Notes under the pieces: generated by a model | Told to the model about the DNA's origin: nothing | Databases searched by the model: none | The model's input: the letters and a program-made list of their open reading frames with translations, nothing else | DNA from: Oscillospiraceae bacterium | GTDB lineage: Bacteria; Bacillota; Clostridia; Saccharofermentanales; Saccharofermentanaceae | Assembly (NCBI GenBank): GCA_902764825.1 | Contig: CACWXL010000002.1 | Span: 186,001 to 250,000, forward strand | Reading direction: 5' to 3' | Length of the DNA stretch: 64,000 nt | Made by a program: the position numbers and the translations under genes | Part shown: piece after piece, positions 46,080 to 56,022 of the stretch | How positions within the stretch are numbered: position 1 is the stretch's first letter | Layout of the letters: every line of letters starts with the position of its first letter

Positions 46080-46457
46080 ATGGCAAATACTTCAAGGTCA
46101 CGTTCGGCAAGTTCTTCCAGGGGTGCGAAAAAGAGCACCTCAGGCAAGTCTGCGCGTTCCTCAAGTACCCGCAGGTCATCAGGCAGAAATACTGCTCCCG
46201 TAAATGAAGGATCCGGCTTCGGAGATCTTGTAAGGAAGTTTGCTTCCTCAAAAGCCGCCAAACCGATCATCTTCATTGCGGTTGTCCTGCTCATAGTAGG
46301 CATCGATCTTCTTATCAGCTGGGATAAATACGCCATGTTCTTCAAGATCCTCGGCATTGAGGTGCTCCTTGCAGTAATAGTATGGGTTATCCTTACTCTG
46401 GTATTCTCGAGCAAGAAGAATAACGACACCGACGGAAACTACGATTCCGAGGTATAA
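46080..46457 (+). CDS. Small membrane protein with Ser/Arg-rich N-terminus
   Basis: 125 residues: about 45 Ser/Arg/Lys-rich residues with no aromatic residue, then two hydrophobic helices (about 62-79 and 88-109) and a short polar tail. No family recognised. The ATG lies 2 nt after the prs stop, with only a weak ribosome site, so it is likely translated by coupling. Followed within 4 nt by rqcH. Confidence 0.65.
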   Translation: MANTSRSRSASSSRGAKKSTSGKSARSSSTRRSSGRNTAPVNEGSGFGDLVRKFASSKAAKPIIFIAVVLLIVGIDLLISWDKYAMFFKILGIEVLLAVIVWVILTLVFSSKKNNDTDGNYDSEV

Positions 46458-46461
46458 AGCC

Positions 46462-48390
46462 TTGACCTTAGACGGCATCACCTGTCAGCTGCTCGCCAAT
46501 GAGCTCCATAAAGAACTCGAAGGCAAGCGTGTAGATAAGATCTACATGCCTGACAAGCACACCGTCATTTTCCATATCAGATCCACAGGCGGATACCAGA
46601 AGCTCCTGATATCAATAGATCCGGGCGCTCCCAGGATCTGCCTTTGCGAGAACACCCTCGACAATCCTTCCATGCCTCCTTCGTTCTGCATGCTGCTCAG
46701 AAAATATCTGGCAGGTTCAAGGATCGAGAGCATCAAGAATCCCGGTTACGAGAGAATAATCGAGATAACCGTCAGCAAATTCGACGAACTTAAAGACAGA
46801 AAGACATACACCCTTATAGCTGAGCTTATGGGACGTTTCTCAAATCTTGTCCTCATAAACGAGAACGGCAGGATCCTTGATTCGGCAGTCCATGTCGATT
46901 TCTCTGTCTCAAGGGTAAGAGAGGTCATGCCGGCAAGAGTCTATATCTACCCGCCGGCACAAAACAAGCTCACACCGGACGAAGCTCTCCTCACCGCTGA
47001 CAAGGGCGAACTTCCCATTATGGAATCCGAGCTTCAGCGTCCGATCGAGAAAGCACTTGTAGGATCGATAAAAGGCCTTTCCCCTATCCTTGCGGCTTAT
47101 CTTACCGATAAAGCAGACATCGATGACCGGAAGACCTTCTCGATGCTCACGCCTGAGCAGAAAACAAGACTTGCTTCGGCAATAAGGGATTTTCTCAGAT
47201 CTGTCACTGAAGGCACTTATAAGGCCTCCGTCTTCTACGATGACTCGGGCGATCCTGTAGACTGCTCAATTGCTGAGCTTAAAGGCTTTTCAAGATCCTC
47301 CGTACTCCCTTCCATCTCTGAGGCAATCAATCTGTATTACCTTTCAAGGGATTCAAGACTCGTTCTTGATATGGGAAGCGACAGGTTAAGACAGATAATA
47401 ACGAGTGCACTTGCCAGAGTCATAAAGAAGCGCGAGCTTCATGAACAGGACCTTGAGGAAGGCAGAAAAGCCGATTTCTATAAGCATTCCGGTGACCTTA
47501 TCCTCACTTATAAGTACATGGTCTCCCAGGGTGCTTCAACAGTTACCCTCACTGATTATACGGATGAGGGACAGCAGGAAGTCGTAATAAGCCTGGATCC
47601 CACTCTAGACGCATCCGGCAATGCCCAGGATTACTATAAGAAGTTCCATAAGGCGAAGCGTAAGATGGAACTTGCCGAACAGTATCTCAAAGAAGACGAG
47701 CTTGCAGCACAGTACTTAAGATCCCTTATGGCTGCCGTAAATGCCGCATCGAGCCTTGAAGATCTCGAAGCCATCAACGATGAGATAAGGACCGAGATCA
47801 CCGGTGATTCCGGTCTTAGAAAGAGTCCTAACAGAAATGCCAACTTAAATAAGGGCGACCCCAATAAGATGGTCGGCGTTGCAAAATCAGGCAAGGCTTC
47901 CTCAAGAGCATTGAGGGAAGCCGCAAAGCGTGCAAATCAGAACAAGGCCGGAAAGAACCAGGGCAAGGAAAAAGCTCTTCCCTTAAGAAGATACATGACA
48001 TCTGACGGCTATGAGATCCTTGCCGGAAGGAACAACATCCAAAACGACCAGCTTACCTTCCACACGGCTTCAAGACGTGACTGGTGGTTCCATGTAAAGG
48101 GACTTCCCGGAACACACGTCATCCTTAAGACAAAGCCCAACGAAGAAATGCCTTCTGATAATGCTGTGCTTGAAGCAGCGAGCCTTGCAGCATTCTTTTC
48201 GAAAGCGATAATTCTTGAAGAACACATGACGAGCGGAGATTCCAAGCCCGGCCAGCTCAAAGCCGAGGTCGACTACTGCCCTGTCTCCCATGTAAAAAAG
48301 ATTCCGGGAGCAAAGCCCGGAATGGTCATCTACGAAGGTTACTATTCAGTTCTTGTTGAAGCGAAAGAGCCTCATTCAAAGGACTTATAA
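46462..48390 (+). CDS. rqcH: Rqc2 homologue RqcH (NFACT family)
   Basis: Binds obstructed 50S subunits and adds C-terminal alanine tails that mark stalled nascent chains for degradation. 642 residues: NFACT-N (MTLDGITCQLLANEL to about 220), helix-hairpin-helix, coiled coil (about 370-440), and NFACT-R with DWWFHVKGLPGTHVIL. Older names are FbpA or fibronectin-binding protein. The start codon is TTG 46462, 9 nt after GAGG. The 3' end overlaps the convergent queH by 19 bp. Confidence 0.93.
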   Translation: MTLDGITCQLLANELHKELEGKRVDKIYMPDKHTVIFHIRSTGGYQKLLISIDPGAPRICLCENTLDNPSMPPSFCMLLRKYLAGSRIESIKNPGYERIIEITVSKFDELKDRKTYTLIAELMGRFSNLVLINENGRILDSAVHVDFSVSRVREVMPARVYIYPPAQNKLTPDEALLTADKGELPIMESELQRPIEKALVGSIKGLSPILAAYLTDKADIDDRKTFSMLTPEQKTRLASAIRDFLRSVTEGTYKASVFYDDSGDPVDCSIAELKGFSRSSVLPSISEAINLYYLSRDSRLVLDMGSDRLRQIITSALARVIKKRELHEQDLEEGRKADFYKHSGDLILTYKYMVSQGASTVTLTDYTDEGQQEVVISLDPTLDASGNAQDYYKKFHKAKRKMELAEQYLKEDELAAQYLRSLMAAVNAASSLEDLEAINDEIRTEITGDSGLRKSPNRNANLNKGDPNKMVGVAKSGKASSRALREAAKRANQNKAGKNQGKEKALPLRRYMTSDGYEILAGRNNIQNDQLTFHTASRRDWWFHVKGLPGTHVILKTKPNEEMPSDNAVLEAASLAAFFSKAIILEEHMTSGDSKPGQLKAEVDYCPVSHVKKIPGAKPGMVIYEGYYSVLVEAKEPHSKDL

Positions 48391-48932
48391 ATCTTATCCC
48401 TGAACTTGGATTCTTCAAGCGAGAATATGCAGCCGCAGAATTTCTGCCTGTATAAGCCTATTTCCCTGGCCATGTCCTGACCCTGGCGATAGCCCGGTCT
48501 GAAATCCATATATTCGAACCTGACGCCATATAAGGATGCCTTCTTATCACTTATCTCAGCGATCTTGTCGTGCTGCTGATACGGACTTACCAGAAGTGTC
48601 GTACAGAAAGACTCATAACCGTTCTCAGATGCGAACTTTGCTACGCTGTCCATACGGATGTCGTAGCACATATCACACCTTGAAGCGAATTCCGCAAGAT
48701 AAGTCTTGGACTCCCAATAATCCTGCATGCATTCCGTACCGACGGATATCAGCTTAACTCCATAATGGTCACAGGCCTTCTGAAGGTTCTCATGGCGTCT
48801 GTCGAACTCAAACTGCGGCTGGATATTCGGGTTATACCAGAAGCAATCGAAATCTTTTGCATTAGTCAGCAAAAGATCCAACGGATACATGGCGCACGGG
48901 CCGCAGCAGCAATGAAGGAGCATCTTCCCCAT
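48372..48932 (-). CDS. queH: Epoxyqueuosine reductase QueH
   Basis: Last step of queuosine synthesis: reduces epoxyqueuosine in tRNA anticodons. 186 residues of the former DUF208 family, with cysteine motifs CCCGPC, RCDMCYDIR and KFCGCIFS that hold the iron-sulfur and metal sites. It is the non-homologous replacement for QueG. Translationally linked to ruvB (1-nt overlap at 48932) and convergent with rqcH. No other queuosine gene is in the window. Confidence 0.93.
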   Translation of the reverse strand: MGKMLLHCCCGPCAMYPLDLLLTNAKDFDCFWYNPNIQPQFEFDRRHENLQKACDHYGVKLISVGTECMQDYWESKTYLAEFASRCDMCYDIRMDSVAKFASENGYESFCTTLLVSPYQQHDKIAEISDKKASLYGVRFEYMDFRPGYRQGQDMAREIGLYRQKFCGCIFSLEESKFRDKIYKSFE

Positions 48933-50053
48933 CAGCCGTTCTCACCGTTCCTTTCAGAATTCTGCCAGTCTTCTATGGAGATATTCTCATAGCGCGGCGG
49001 AGCGGACTCTGCCTTCATGCCGGCAAGAAATGACGGCGGAGGAGTAAGTCCCAGGTGCTCGAAAGCCCTTAACGTAAGCATTCTTCCTCTCGGTGTCTTA
49101 TGAAGGAAGCCGTTCTGCAGCAGGAATGGCTCATATACATCTTCGATCGTTACCGGATCTTCACCCGTGCAGGCTGCAAGGGTCTCAAGTCCTACCGGTC
49201 CGCCCTTGAAGATATCGGCAATCGACGTAAGCAGTCTCCTGTCAACAGCATCAAGACCTAACTGGTCGATATCAAGAGCCTTGAGTCCGTAGTCGGATAC
49301 TTCCTTATCGATCGTATCCTTATCGAGATAAGATGCGAAGTCTCTCATACGCTTAAGAAGTCTTATCGCGATTCTCGGAGTGCCGCGGGATCTGGAAGCG
49401 ATATTCCTGAGACCTTCTTCGTTGATGGCGATCCCGAGAAGAGCCGCGTCACGCTTAAGGATCTCCATTAAGTCTTCCGTCTCATATAACTCGAGACGGT
49501 GGATCATGCCGAAGCGGTCTCTTAAAGGAGCCGAGAGCATTCCTGCCCTGGTCGTGGCTCCGACCAGAGTAAAGTGCGGAAGATCAAGTCTTACGGACCT
49601 AGCCGCAGGACCTTTGCCGATCATGAGATCGAGGCAGTAATCCTCCATCGCGGGATAAAGGACTTCCTCGACATTCTTATTCAATCTGTGGATCTCATCG
49701 ATAAAGAGGACTTCATTCTCATTAAGGTTCGTAAGAAGAGCAGCAAGATCGCCGGCCTTCTCTATTGAAGGACCTGTTGTGATATGCATGGCAACACCCA
49801 TCTCGGATGCGATGATGCCTGCCAGAGTGGTCTTGCCGAGTCCCGGAGGACCATAAAGAAGAACGTGATCCAGGGCTTCTCCGCGTTTCTTTGCAGCATC
49901 GATAAAGATCTTGAGATTGGTCTTTACCTTCGTCTGACCGGAATATTCCTCAAAGGTAACAGGCCTTAACGCCTTCTCCTCGTTATCGCCCGGCTGTCTG
50001 AGCCTTCCAAGGACGCGCTCTTCCTCATTCTCATGTTCGTTAAAATTCATCAT
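48932..50053 (-). CDS. ruvB: Holliday junction branch migration ATPase RuvB
   Basis: Hexameric AAA+ motor that drives branch migration with RuvA. 373 residues with Walker [11 protein letters not shown], Walker [10 protein letters not shown], sensor [18 protein letters not shown] and a C-terminal winged helix ([15 protein letters not shown]). About 20 residues longer at each end than the common form. AAGGA lies 10 nt before ATG 50053. Gene order ruvC-ruvA-ruvB-queH. Confidence 0.96.
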   Translation of the reverse strand: MMNFNEHENEEERVLGRLRQPGDNEEKALRPVTFEEYSGQTKVKTNLKIFIDAAKKRGEALDHVLLYGPPGLGKTTLAGIIASEMGVAMHITTGPSIEKAGDLAALLTNLNENEVLFIDEIHRLNKNVEEVLYPAMEDYCLDLMIGKGPAARSVRLDLPHFTLVGATTRAGMLSAPLRDRFGMIHRLELYETEDLMEILKRDAALLGIAINEEGLRNIASRSRGTPRIAIRLLKRMRDFASYLDKDTIDKEVSDYGLKALDIDQLGLDAVDRRLLTSIADIFKGGPVGLETLAACTGEDPVTIEDVYEPFLLQNGFLHKTPRGRMLTLRAFEHLGLTPPPSFLAGMKAESAPPRYENISIEDWQNSERNGENG

Positions 50054-50065
50054 GTGTCAGATTCC

Positions 50066-50692
50066 TTAAGAGAACTTCTTGCCTGAAGCTATCTTCAATG
50101 CCTTGCGGATCAGATCTTCCAATCCTATGCCGTCTTCATAAGCACCGGCAACGGCATCAGCAGCTTCCTGATCTTTATATCCTAACACAAGAAGAGCACC
50201 GACAGCATCCTGCATGATGCCCGTATCACCGCTTGATGCTGCTGCCATTGCAACAGGAGTGCTGCTGACTGAAGCCGCGCCTCCGAGCTGCGATTTAAGC
50301 TTGTCCTTAAGTTCTACGATTATCTTCTCGGCAGTCTTCTTACCAAGGCCCTTAACGCTTGATAAGAGCGTCACATTGCCGCTCATTACGGCTGCTGCGA
50401 TCTGCTCAGCCGACAAAGAAGCACAGATAGTATGGGCAACCTTGGGGCCAACACCGCTGACGGTAATGAGCTTTAAGAACATCTCCTTCTGGTCTCGTGA
50501 AGCAAAACCGTAAAGTGAGATATCATCTTCCTTGACGCTCTGATAAAGATATACGGTTACATTATCGCCGATCCCTCCGATAACGGCAGAGATACCAAGC
50601 GGGCAGTTAACAAGATAACCTATCCCGTTATTCTCTACTACGATCTGCTGATCATTACGTTCAGCTATAACACCTTTGATATAAGCGTACAT
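50066..50692 (-). CDS. ruvA: Holliday junction DNA-binding protein RuvA
   Basis: 208 residues: an N-terminal OB domain (MYAYIKGVIAERNDQQIVVE), two helix-hairpin-helix motifs (LKLITVSGVGPKVAHTICAS and SVKGLGKKTAEKII) and a C-terminal RuvB-binding three-helix domain. Tetramer that clamps the four-way junction. AAGGAG is 7 nt before ATG 50692. 12 nt ahead of ruvB. Confidence 0.96.
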   Translation of the reverse strand: MYAYIKGVIAERNDQQIVVENNGIGYLVNCPLGISAVIGGIGDNVTVYLYQSVKEDDISLYGFASRDQKEMFLKLITVSGVGPKVAHTICASLSAEQIAAAVMSGNVTLLSSVKGLGKKTAEKIIVELKDKLKSQLGGAASVSSTPVAMAAASSGDTGIMQDAVGALLVLGYKDQEAADAVAGAYEDGIGLEDLIRKALKIASGKKFS

Positions 50693-50734
50693 TCAAATTC
50701 TCCTTAAGACATATAGGATTATTCTATCAATAAA

Positions 50735-51301
50735 TCAGACAAATCCCTCGTTGCGGTTAGAGTAACCGTATCTGCCGTACTGGTAGCCTGAGACAGCCTT
50801 GCCTGCAAAAGCCGTGCCGGTATTAGCCAGCGTGATAGCCAGAGCCAGAGCATCCGCGGCATCGTCAGGCTTCGGAACTTCCTTAAGCCCTAAGATCGAC
50901 TTGGTCATCAGCTGTACCTGCTTCTTCTCTGCCTTGCCGTAGCCTGTAATGGCAAGTTTTACCTGGCCGGGCGTAAACTCGAATACTTCAATGCCTGCCC
51001 TTCCGGCTTCAACAAGGACTGCACCTCTGGCCTGCGCGGTACCGATTACAGTCGTATGGTTGTGTCCCATGAAGAGCTCTTCTATGGACATGAAGTCAGG
51101 CTTATACTGCTCCAAGATAAACCTGATCTTGTCATTTATCGCCAGAAGCCTTAAGGGAAAGTCGACACCGGCCTTGGTCTCTATGACGCCGTAATCTATG
51201 ACTTCGAACTTGGAGCCGGTCTTGTCTATGATCCCGTAGCCCGTAATGGCATAACCCGGGTCGATACCGATTATTCTCTTCTTAACGGGCTCTCTGGTCA
51301 T
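50735..51301 (-). CDS. ruvC: Crossover junction endonuclease RuvC
   Basis: Resolves Holliday junctions. 188 residues with the four acidic metal ligands visible in IGIDPGYAITGYG (Asp), SIEELF (Glu) and DDAADALALAI (two Asp), plus GHNHTTVIGTAQARGA. First of the ruvCAB-queH run. Confidence 0.95.
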   Translation of the reverse strand: MTREPVKKRIIGIDPGYAITGYGIIDKTGSKFEVIDYGVIETKAGVDFPLRLLAINDKIRFILEQYKPDFMSIEELFMGHNHTTVIGTAQARGAVLVEAGRAGIEVFEFTPGQVKLAITGYGKAEKKQVQLMTKSILGLKEVPKPDDAADALALAITLANTGTAFAGKAVSGYQYGRYGYSNRNEGFV

Positions 51302-51357
51302 AGTAATCCTGCCTCATATAAACATTTGTTCGTATTATACAATAACGCTTATTTAAA

Positions 51358-53202
51358 TCAAGCGAAAAGGTCGAGCTCATAAAGATAATAGACATCCTGA
51401 GCGACATTTCCGTTAATGTCCGTGTAATAGCAGCTTCTCGCGTCCTTCAGGCGGTATCCGCAATTGGAAAGATCGTAAAAATCGTTGGTTACGACGAATC
51501 TCACGCGGCGCCTTATGACCATATCGAGAGGCTCTTTGACAGCTTTTGTATAACTCCCGGGATAATTAACCTGATAGAAGAACCTGAAGTCAGGCACTGT
51601 GTCGGTAGCATTATAGATACCTGAATCAAGGCACTTGAAGTTAAGCACGGTCGGGTCGCCCGAATCAAGGATCTGCCTTGCGAATATGTACTGCGGATAC
51701 TTTTCGCGGTCACGGAAGATGATAAGCGTGCTGTCAGAGGCTGCAAAGGCGGCCGTACAGAATGCTATTGAAGCAAGGCAAGCGATAAGTATCTTTCTGG
51801 GCCTTACCTTTATCCTCTTCATGGTATTCCTTATAAGCGTCACTATGCCCGTCCACCCTGACACCGCAAAGCATGCGAGTCCGAAGCAATAGTAGAACAT
51901 AGGCTTCTCGCCGGAATAAAGGAACAGGAACGTGGTAAAGAAGCTCAGCATCATGAATATGATCTCGTCTTTGTTCCTGCGCGCGAAAACAGAGATCAGG
52001 CCTACTGCGATCGATAATGCGAGGATCCTGTTCCTGCCGAGCTGGATAAACATCAGGATCAGAGAATACGGGATCCTTCCCAGGAATGATACAGAATCAC
52101 CGCTGTACACGAAGATATTAAAGTAGAAATATGCCTCATAAAGATAAGACATTGAGCCCGTTATCCAGAAATAGGACAGGACAGGCAGCGTCAGCGCGGC
52201 AAAGCCCGCAATGAACATGCCGCTGAGCTTAAGGAGCGTAAGTCCTGCGCGCGATCTGATGCATCTGTAGATCACAAACAGTATGAAGCCTATATAAAAG
52301 CCCGTCAGAGTGAACTTCATCCAGAATAGGAACGCCGAAGCAAGACCCGCTATAAAAGCTTCGCTGATCTTCGGAAGACGGTCTTCCCTGATTATCTTAA
52401 GACCTATGTAAAGGCCGAGCAGGAGAAAAGGCAATGCATATTCTTCGGTGCTGCCGCCATAATGAAATGCATTGACGGAATAAGTCAGCATTGCAAGAGG
52501 CAGTACCGCTATAAAGCAGGTACGCTCGAGCCTGACATAAAGAGACATTATCTTAAGCGCCAGTACGAGCCAGAAGAAGCAGAATATGACTTCCAGGATA
52601 TAAACGCCAAGATAGCTCTGGTGATTAAATGCCGAGAACGGGATATTAATAAAATGCAGAAGCGGTCCCTTGTGGTCGAATATGTCCTTATAAAGGATCT
52701 TGCCTGAGACCAAAGCCCTGCTGACAGTGACATAACTGTTAACGTCATCCCAGTAATTCAGAGGATACAGAGGCGACGACTGGCACATGAAGCTTACGTT
52801 GATAATGGAAACGATAAAAAGATACAGCATGCCGGCCTTGCCGATGTTGTTATCTGCAGCCTCAAGGTTCTTCGGCATGGTCTTTATCTTCGGCAGCATT
52901 CCAAGGATATTCAGAATGAACCAGAATGCCCCTGCCGTCGTAAACAGAGTGAACACTCCGGTCAGGATCACATTGTCGCCTGCAATGTCGCCGAAGGTGA
53001 TGAATACATAAAGCGCGTAGAATATCGAGATAACGGCCGAAAGAAGCATCTGTCTGCTTCCGTGTTTTCCCGGAAGTCCGGGCTTTATCGTGAGCACACC
53101 TATAAGGAGCGTCAGGAAAAGGCACAGGAATATCTCCCACCCTCTTGGCGAGAATCCTGCAAAGAATAATATAACTGAGAGTAAGAACAATATTTTCTTC
53201 AT
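51358..53202 (-). CDS. GT-C fold membrane glycosyltransferase-like protein
   Basis: 614 residues with about 13 hydrophobic helices. The first periplasmic-type loop carries NYWDDVNSY and LYKDIFDHKGPLLHF, matching the acidic pair and the KGP motif of ArnT/PMT-like lipid-dependent glycosyltransferases, and FHYGGSTEEYALPFL follows. It probably moves a sugar from a polyprenyl phosphate donor onto a wall polymer or lipid; the acceptor is unknown. It is 7 nt downstream of pdp with a weak ribosome site. Confidence 0.75.
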   Translation of the reverse strand: MKKILFLLSVILFFAGFSPRGWEIFLCLFLTLLIGVLTIKPGLPGKHGSRQMLLSAVISIFYALYVFITFGDIAGDNVILTGVFTLFTTAGAFWFILNILGMLPKIKTMPKNLEAADNNIGKAGMLYLFIVSIINVSFMCQSSPLYPLNYWDDVNSYVTVSRALVSGKILYKDIFDHKGPLLHFINIPFSAFNHQSYLGVYILEVIFCFFWLVLALKIMSLYVRLERTCFIAVLPLAMLTYSVNAFHYGGSTEEYALPFLLLGLYIGLKIIREDRLPKISEAFIAGLASAFLFWMKFTLTGFYIGFILFVIYRCIRSRAGLTLLKLSGMFIAGFAALTLPVLSYFWITGSMSYLYEAYFYFNIFVYSGDSVSFLGRIPYSLILMFIQLGRNRILALSIAVGLISVFARRNKDEIIFMMLSFFTTFLFLYSGEKPMFYYCFGLACFAVSGWTGIVTLIRNTMKRIKVRPRKILIACLASIAFCTAAFAASDSTLIIFRDREKYPQYIFARQILDSGDPTVLNFKCLDSGIYNATDTVPDFRFFYQVNYPGSYTKAVKEPLDMVIRRRVRFVVTNDFYDLSNCGYRLKDARSCYYTDINGNVAQDVYYLYELDLFA

Positions 53203-53209
53203 ATAACGC

Positions 53210-54535
53210 TTATGTTAACACATCCAGGATAGCAGCTTTCTTCTCAGGCGGATTAGGTCCGATCTCATAAGCTTCCAGAATGAGATCCATGGCGTCGAAA
53301 AGTCTTTCCTCAGGCAACCGGCTGTTCTCGCCCTGATAAAGAGCACAAAGGGAATCTCCCCTCTCGACCTTGTCACCGGTCTTAACAAAGAATCCTATGC
53401 CCGCACCGTAATCAATGCTGTCGGTTTTGGCAAGACGTCCTGCGCCAAGGAGCACGGAAGCCTGGCCTATGAGATCGGCTCTCATGCGCTGTACATAGCC
53501 TGAATCAGGTGAATTAACGTGCATGCAGTCGAAAGGCTTGTCAACATATACGGGATAGCCTGCCGGGCTCATTTCGCCTCCCTGGGACCTTATGAGCTCT
53601 TTAAACTTCTCATAGCATGAACCGTCGGATAATCTGGCACGGATCTCATTTCTCAGGACTTCGGGGCTCATGCCGGCATCTTTGCCCGCGAGCGTAATAA
53701 GATGGAACGCAAGCTCGGTCACTACCTCTATTACGTCCTCCTCACCTTTACCCGTTACGGTATCAAATACTTCCTGCATCTCGAGGATATTTCCGCAGAA
53801 CCTGCCCAATGGCTGGTCCATATCCGTGATCACCGCAACAGTCTTCCTGCCGGCTAATTTACCGATCTTTATCATGGCTTCGGCAAGTTCTTTTGCCATC
53901 TTTTGATCCTTCATGAAGGCGCCTGAGCCGCATGTAACGTCAAGGACTATGACCTTCGCACCGCCTGCGATCTTCTTGCTCATGATGGAAGATGCTATAA
54001 GCGGTATCGAATCCACGGTACCGGTTACATCTCTTAACGAATAAAGGATCTTATCAGCAGGCGCAAGATCCGGTGTCTGGCCTGAAATGACCATTCCCGT
54101 CTCTTTTACAAGCCTCGGGAATTCCTTGGAATCGACTTCAATGTTAAATCCCCTTATGGATTCAAACTTATCTACCGTACCGCCTGTAAAACCCAGTCCC
54201 CTGCCGCTGAGCTTTACCGTCTCAACGCCGAATGTAGCTATAAGGGGCAAAAGTACAGGTGTTATCTTATCGCCGACACCGCCCGTACTGTGCTTATCAA
54301 CCGGAACGCCTTCAAGATAAGACAGATCCATCTGGCTGCCTGATGCTGCCATCTCAAGTGTAAGTGTGGTCATCTCGCGCTCATCCATGCCGTTTAAGAC
54401 GATTGCCATAAGGAGCGCGGATATCTGATAATCCGGAATGGAGCCGTCAGTTACGCCCTTAACAAAAAACTTTATCTGCTCATCCGTCAGACTGTTCTTA
54501 TCTCTTTTGGCGATAATGATATCCCGCATGTTCAT
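53210..54535 (-). CDS. pdp: Pyrimidine-nucleoside phosphorylase
   Basis: Phosphorolysis of uridine, thymidine and deoxyuridine. 441 residues with the family signature SGRGLGFTGGTVDKFES, VDKHSTGGVGDK (phosphate site) and the C-terminal beta domain. GGAGG is 9 nt before ATG 54535. Complements the purine phosphorylase at 24 kb in nucleoside salvage. A TATAAT lies about 30 nt upstream in the divergent promoter region shared with the oxidoreductase. Confidence 0.95.
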   Translation of the reverse strand: MNMRDIIIAKRDKNSLTDEQIKFFVKGVTDGSIPDYQISALLMAIVLNGMDEREMTTLTLEMAASGSQMDLSYLEGVPVDKHSTGGVGDKITPVLLPLIATFGVETVKLSGRGLGFTGGTVDKFESIRGFNIEVDSKEFPRLVKETGMVISGQTPDLAPADKILYSLRDVTGTVDSIPLIASSIMSKKIAGGAKVIVLDVTCGSGAFMKDQKMAKELAEAMIKIGKLAGRKTVAVITDMDQPLGRFCGNILEMQEVFDTVTGKGEEDVIEVVTELAFHLITLAGKDAGMSPEVLRNEIRARLSDGSCYEKFKELIRSQGGEMSPAGYPVYVDKPFDCMHVNSPDSGYVQRMRADLIGQASVLLGAGRLAKTDSIDYGAGIGFFVKTGDKVERGDSLCALYQGENSRLPEERLFDAMDLILEAYEIGPNPPEKKAAILDVLT

Positions 54536-54645
54536 GGAAGATCACCTCCTATTTAATCCCAATGCATATATTATAATCAAAATGCGTAATAAATAACTTA
54601 CTTGTGCTAAACTAATTCAATCAAATACCTTTATGGAGGCTGTAA

Positions 54646-55785
54646 ATGGCCGATAATTCAAACATGACATCATTTAAGGCTCCTTTAGGAGTAGTTCTCA
54701 TCGGCTGCGGCAGAGTCGCAGAGAAGCACTTAAAAGCCATTTCTAAACTTAAGGGCTTAGAACTCAAGGCAGTAGTGGATGTAAATCCCGATTCCTGCAA
54801 AAGGCTCTTAAACTCCGTTAAAGGTTTTAAAGGCGTTAAGCAGTTCAGCGACTACAAGCAGGCCATTGATGAGATAAAGCCCGCTATAGTATCCGTTACG
54901 GTTCCTTCAGGCCTTCATTTCCAGATCGCGAAATACGCAATGGAGCATGGTTCTAACCTCCTTCTCGAAAAGCCCATGACTATGTCTGTATCAGAAGCCA
55001 GGGAGATCTATGAGCTTTCCAGAAAGACAGGCCTTAAGATCGCAATGGGCCACATCTACCGTTACCTCCCCATCGTCGGTCTTGTAAGACAGGATATCGC
55101 CGAAGGCATATACGGCAAGGTCACGCACGGCACGATCTATGTCCGCTGGGGACACGGCGAGGATTATTATCAGAGTGCAGCCTGGCGCGGAACCTGGAAG
55201 AGTGACGGCGGCGCTCTCATGAACCAGACCATTCACGCTATAGATCTTCTCGTCTGGCTTATGGGTTCTGAGCCTGAAGAGGCAACCGCCATGATCGCCC
55301 AGCGCCTGAGAAACATCGAAGCTGAAGACCTCGGTATGGCTGTATTGAGACTTGAGAACGGTGCTCTCGCCCAGATCGAAGGCACAACAGCCACGATCCC
55401 TTCAAAGCACACTGCAGAATTTTCCGTTTTCTGCGAGAACGGACAGCTGTCGATGGGACTTGATTCCGGCAAACCGCATATTTCTGTTTATAAGGTTAAG
55501 CCTGACGGCAAGACAAAGAAGCTTAACGGCTATTATATCCGCAGACAGTTATCCGAAGGCGGCCTTTTCTCTTATAAATGCGCGCTCAACCCGCATCTCG
55601 GCATCTATAAGGATCTTTTCGATTCCATCATCGAAGATAAGGCCCCCATTGCTGATGCATATGCAGGTTTTTCTTCTGTAGATACGCTCTTAGGTATATA
55701 TAAATCAGCCAAAGAAGGTCGTCCTGTTAAGCTTCCTTTGGAAGAAGATTTCAATTCCGTCGATATGTCAGGTTTCTTTAATTAA
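54646..55785 (+). CDS. Gfo/Idh/MocA family oxidoreductase
   Basis: 379 residues. N-terminal Rossmann domain with VVLIGCGRVAEKHLKAI, the EKPM motif (LLLEKPMTMSVSEA) with the catalytic Lys, and GHIYRYLP. The substrate is probably a sugar, sugar nucleotide or inositol derivative. C-terminal alpha/beta domain contains GGALMNQTIHAIDLLVWL with the His typical of the family. GGAGG is 6 nt before ATG 54646. Divergent from pdp. Confidence 0.88.
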   Translation: MADNSNMTSFKAPLGVVLIGCGRVAEKHLKAISKLKGLELKAVVDVNPDSCKRLLNSVKGFKGVKQFSDYKQAIDEIKPAIVSVTVPSGLHFQIAKYAMEHGSNLLLEKPMTMSVSEAREIYELSRKTGLKIAMGHIYRYLPIVGLVRQDIAEGIYGKVTHGTIYVRWGHGEDYYQSAAWRGTWKSDGGALMNQTIHAIDLLVWLMGSEPEEATAMIAQRLRNIEAEDLGMAVLRLENGALAQIEGTTATIPSKHTAEFSVFCENGQLSMGLDSGKPHISVYKVKPDGKTKKLNGYYIRRQLSEGGLFSYKCALNPHLGIYKDLFDSIIEDKAPIADAYAGFSSVDTLLGIYKSAKEGRPVKLPLEEDFNSVDMSGFFN

Positions 55786-55793
55786 AATAACTG

Positions 55794-55822
55794 TTGACTT
55801 TAAAATACCTAATGGCTATAAT
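55794..55822 (+). promoter_or_regulatory. Promoter of tRNA-Lys
   Basis: Near-consensus -35 TTGACT (55794-55799), 17-nt spacer, -10 TATAAT (55817-55822), 17 nt before the mature tRNA 5' end. Confidence 0.9.
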
Positions 55823-55839
55823 AACTCACGTTGCTTGAC

Positions 55840-55915
55840 GCACCTCTAGCTCAGATGGTAGAGCAACTGACTCTTAATCAGTGGGCCCAGGGTTCGAGTC
55901 CCTGGAGGTGCACCA
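55840..55915 (+). tRNA. tRNA-Lys (anticodon CTT)
   Basis: 76 nt, full cloverleaf: acceptor GCACCTC with GAGGTGC, D arm GCTC/GAGC, anticodon stem ACTGA/TCAGT with loop CTCTTAA (anticodon CTT, 55873-55875), T arm with GGTTCGAGTCC. The 3' CCA is encoded (55913-55915). It stands alone with its own promoter and terminator. Confidence 0.97.
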
Positions 55916-55922
55916 GAACGGT

Positions 55923-55958
55923 AAAGCGCTTCGCATATCGCGGAGCGCTTTTGTTTTT
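55923..55958 (+). terminator. Terminator of tRNA-Lys
   Basis: AAAGCGCT pairs with AGCGCTTT, with inner CGC/GCG pairs, followed by TGTTTTT. Confidence 0.85.
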
Positions 55959-55976
55959 CCTGTTTATTCTATATGT

Positions 55977-56004
55977 TTGTTTATTCTCATTAAAATATTA
56001 TAAT
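55977..56004 (+). promoter_or_regulatory. Promoter of the 524-residue membrane protein
   Basis: -35 TTGTTT (55977-55982), 16-nt spacer, -10 TATAAT (55999-56004), 18 nt before the ATG and upstream of AGGAG. Confidence 0.6.
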
Positions 56005-56022
56005 TTAATGAGGAGTGTAAAA

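Noticed and set aside
55831..56022. N-terminal extension of the membrane protein at 56023
   Set aside because: It would read through tRNA-Lys, its terminator and a promoter; ATG 56023 has AGGAG at 7 nt.
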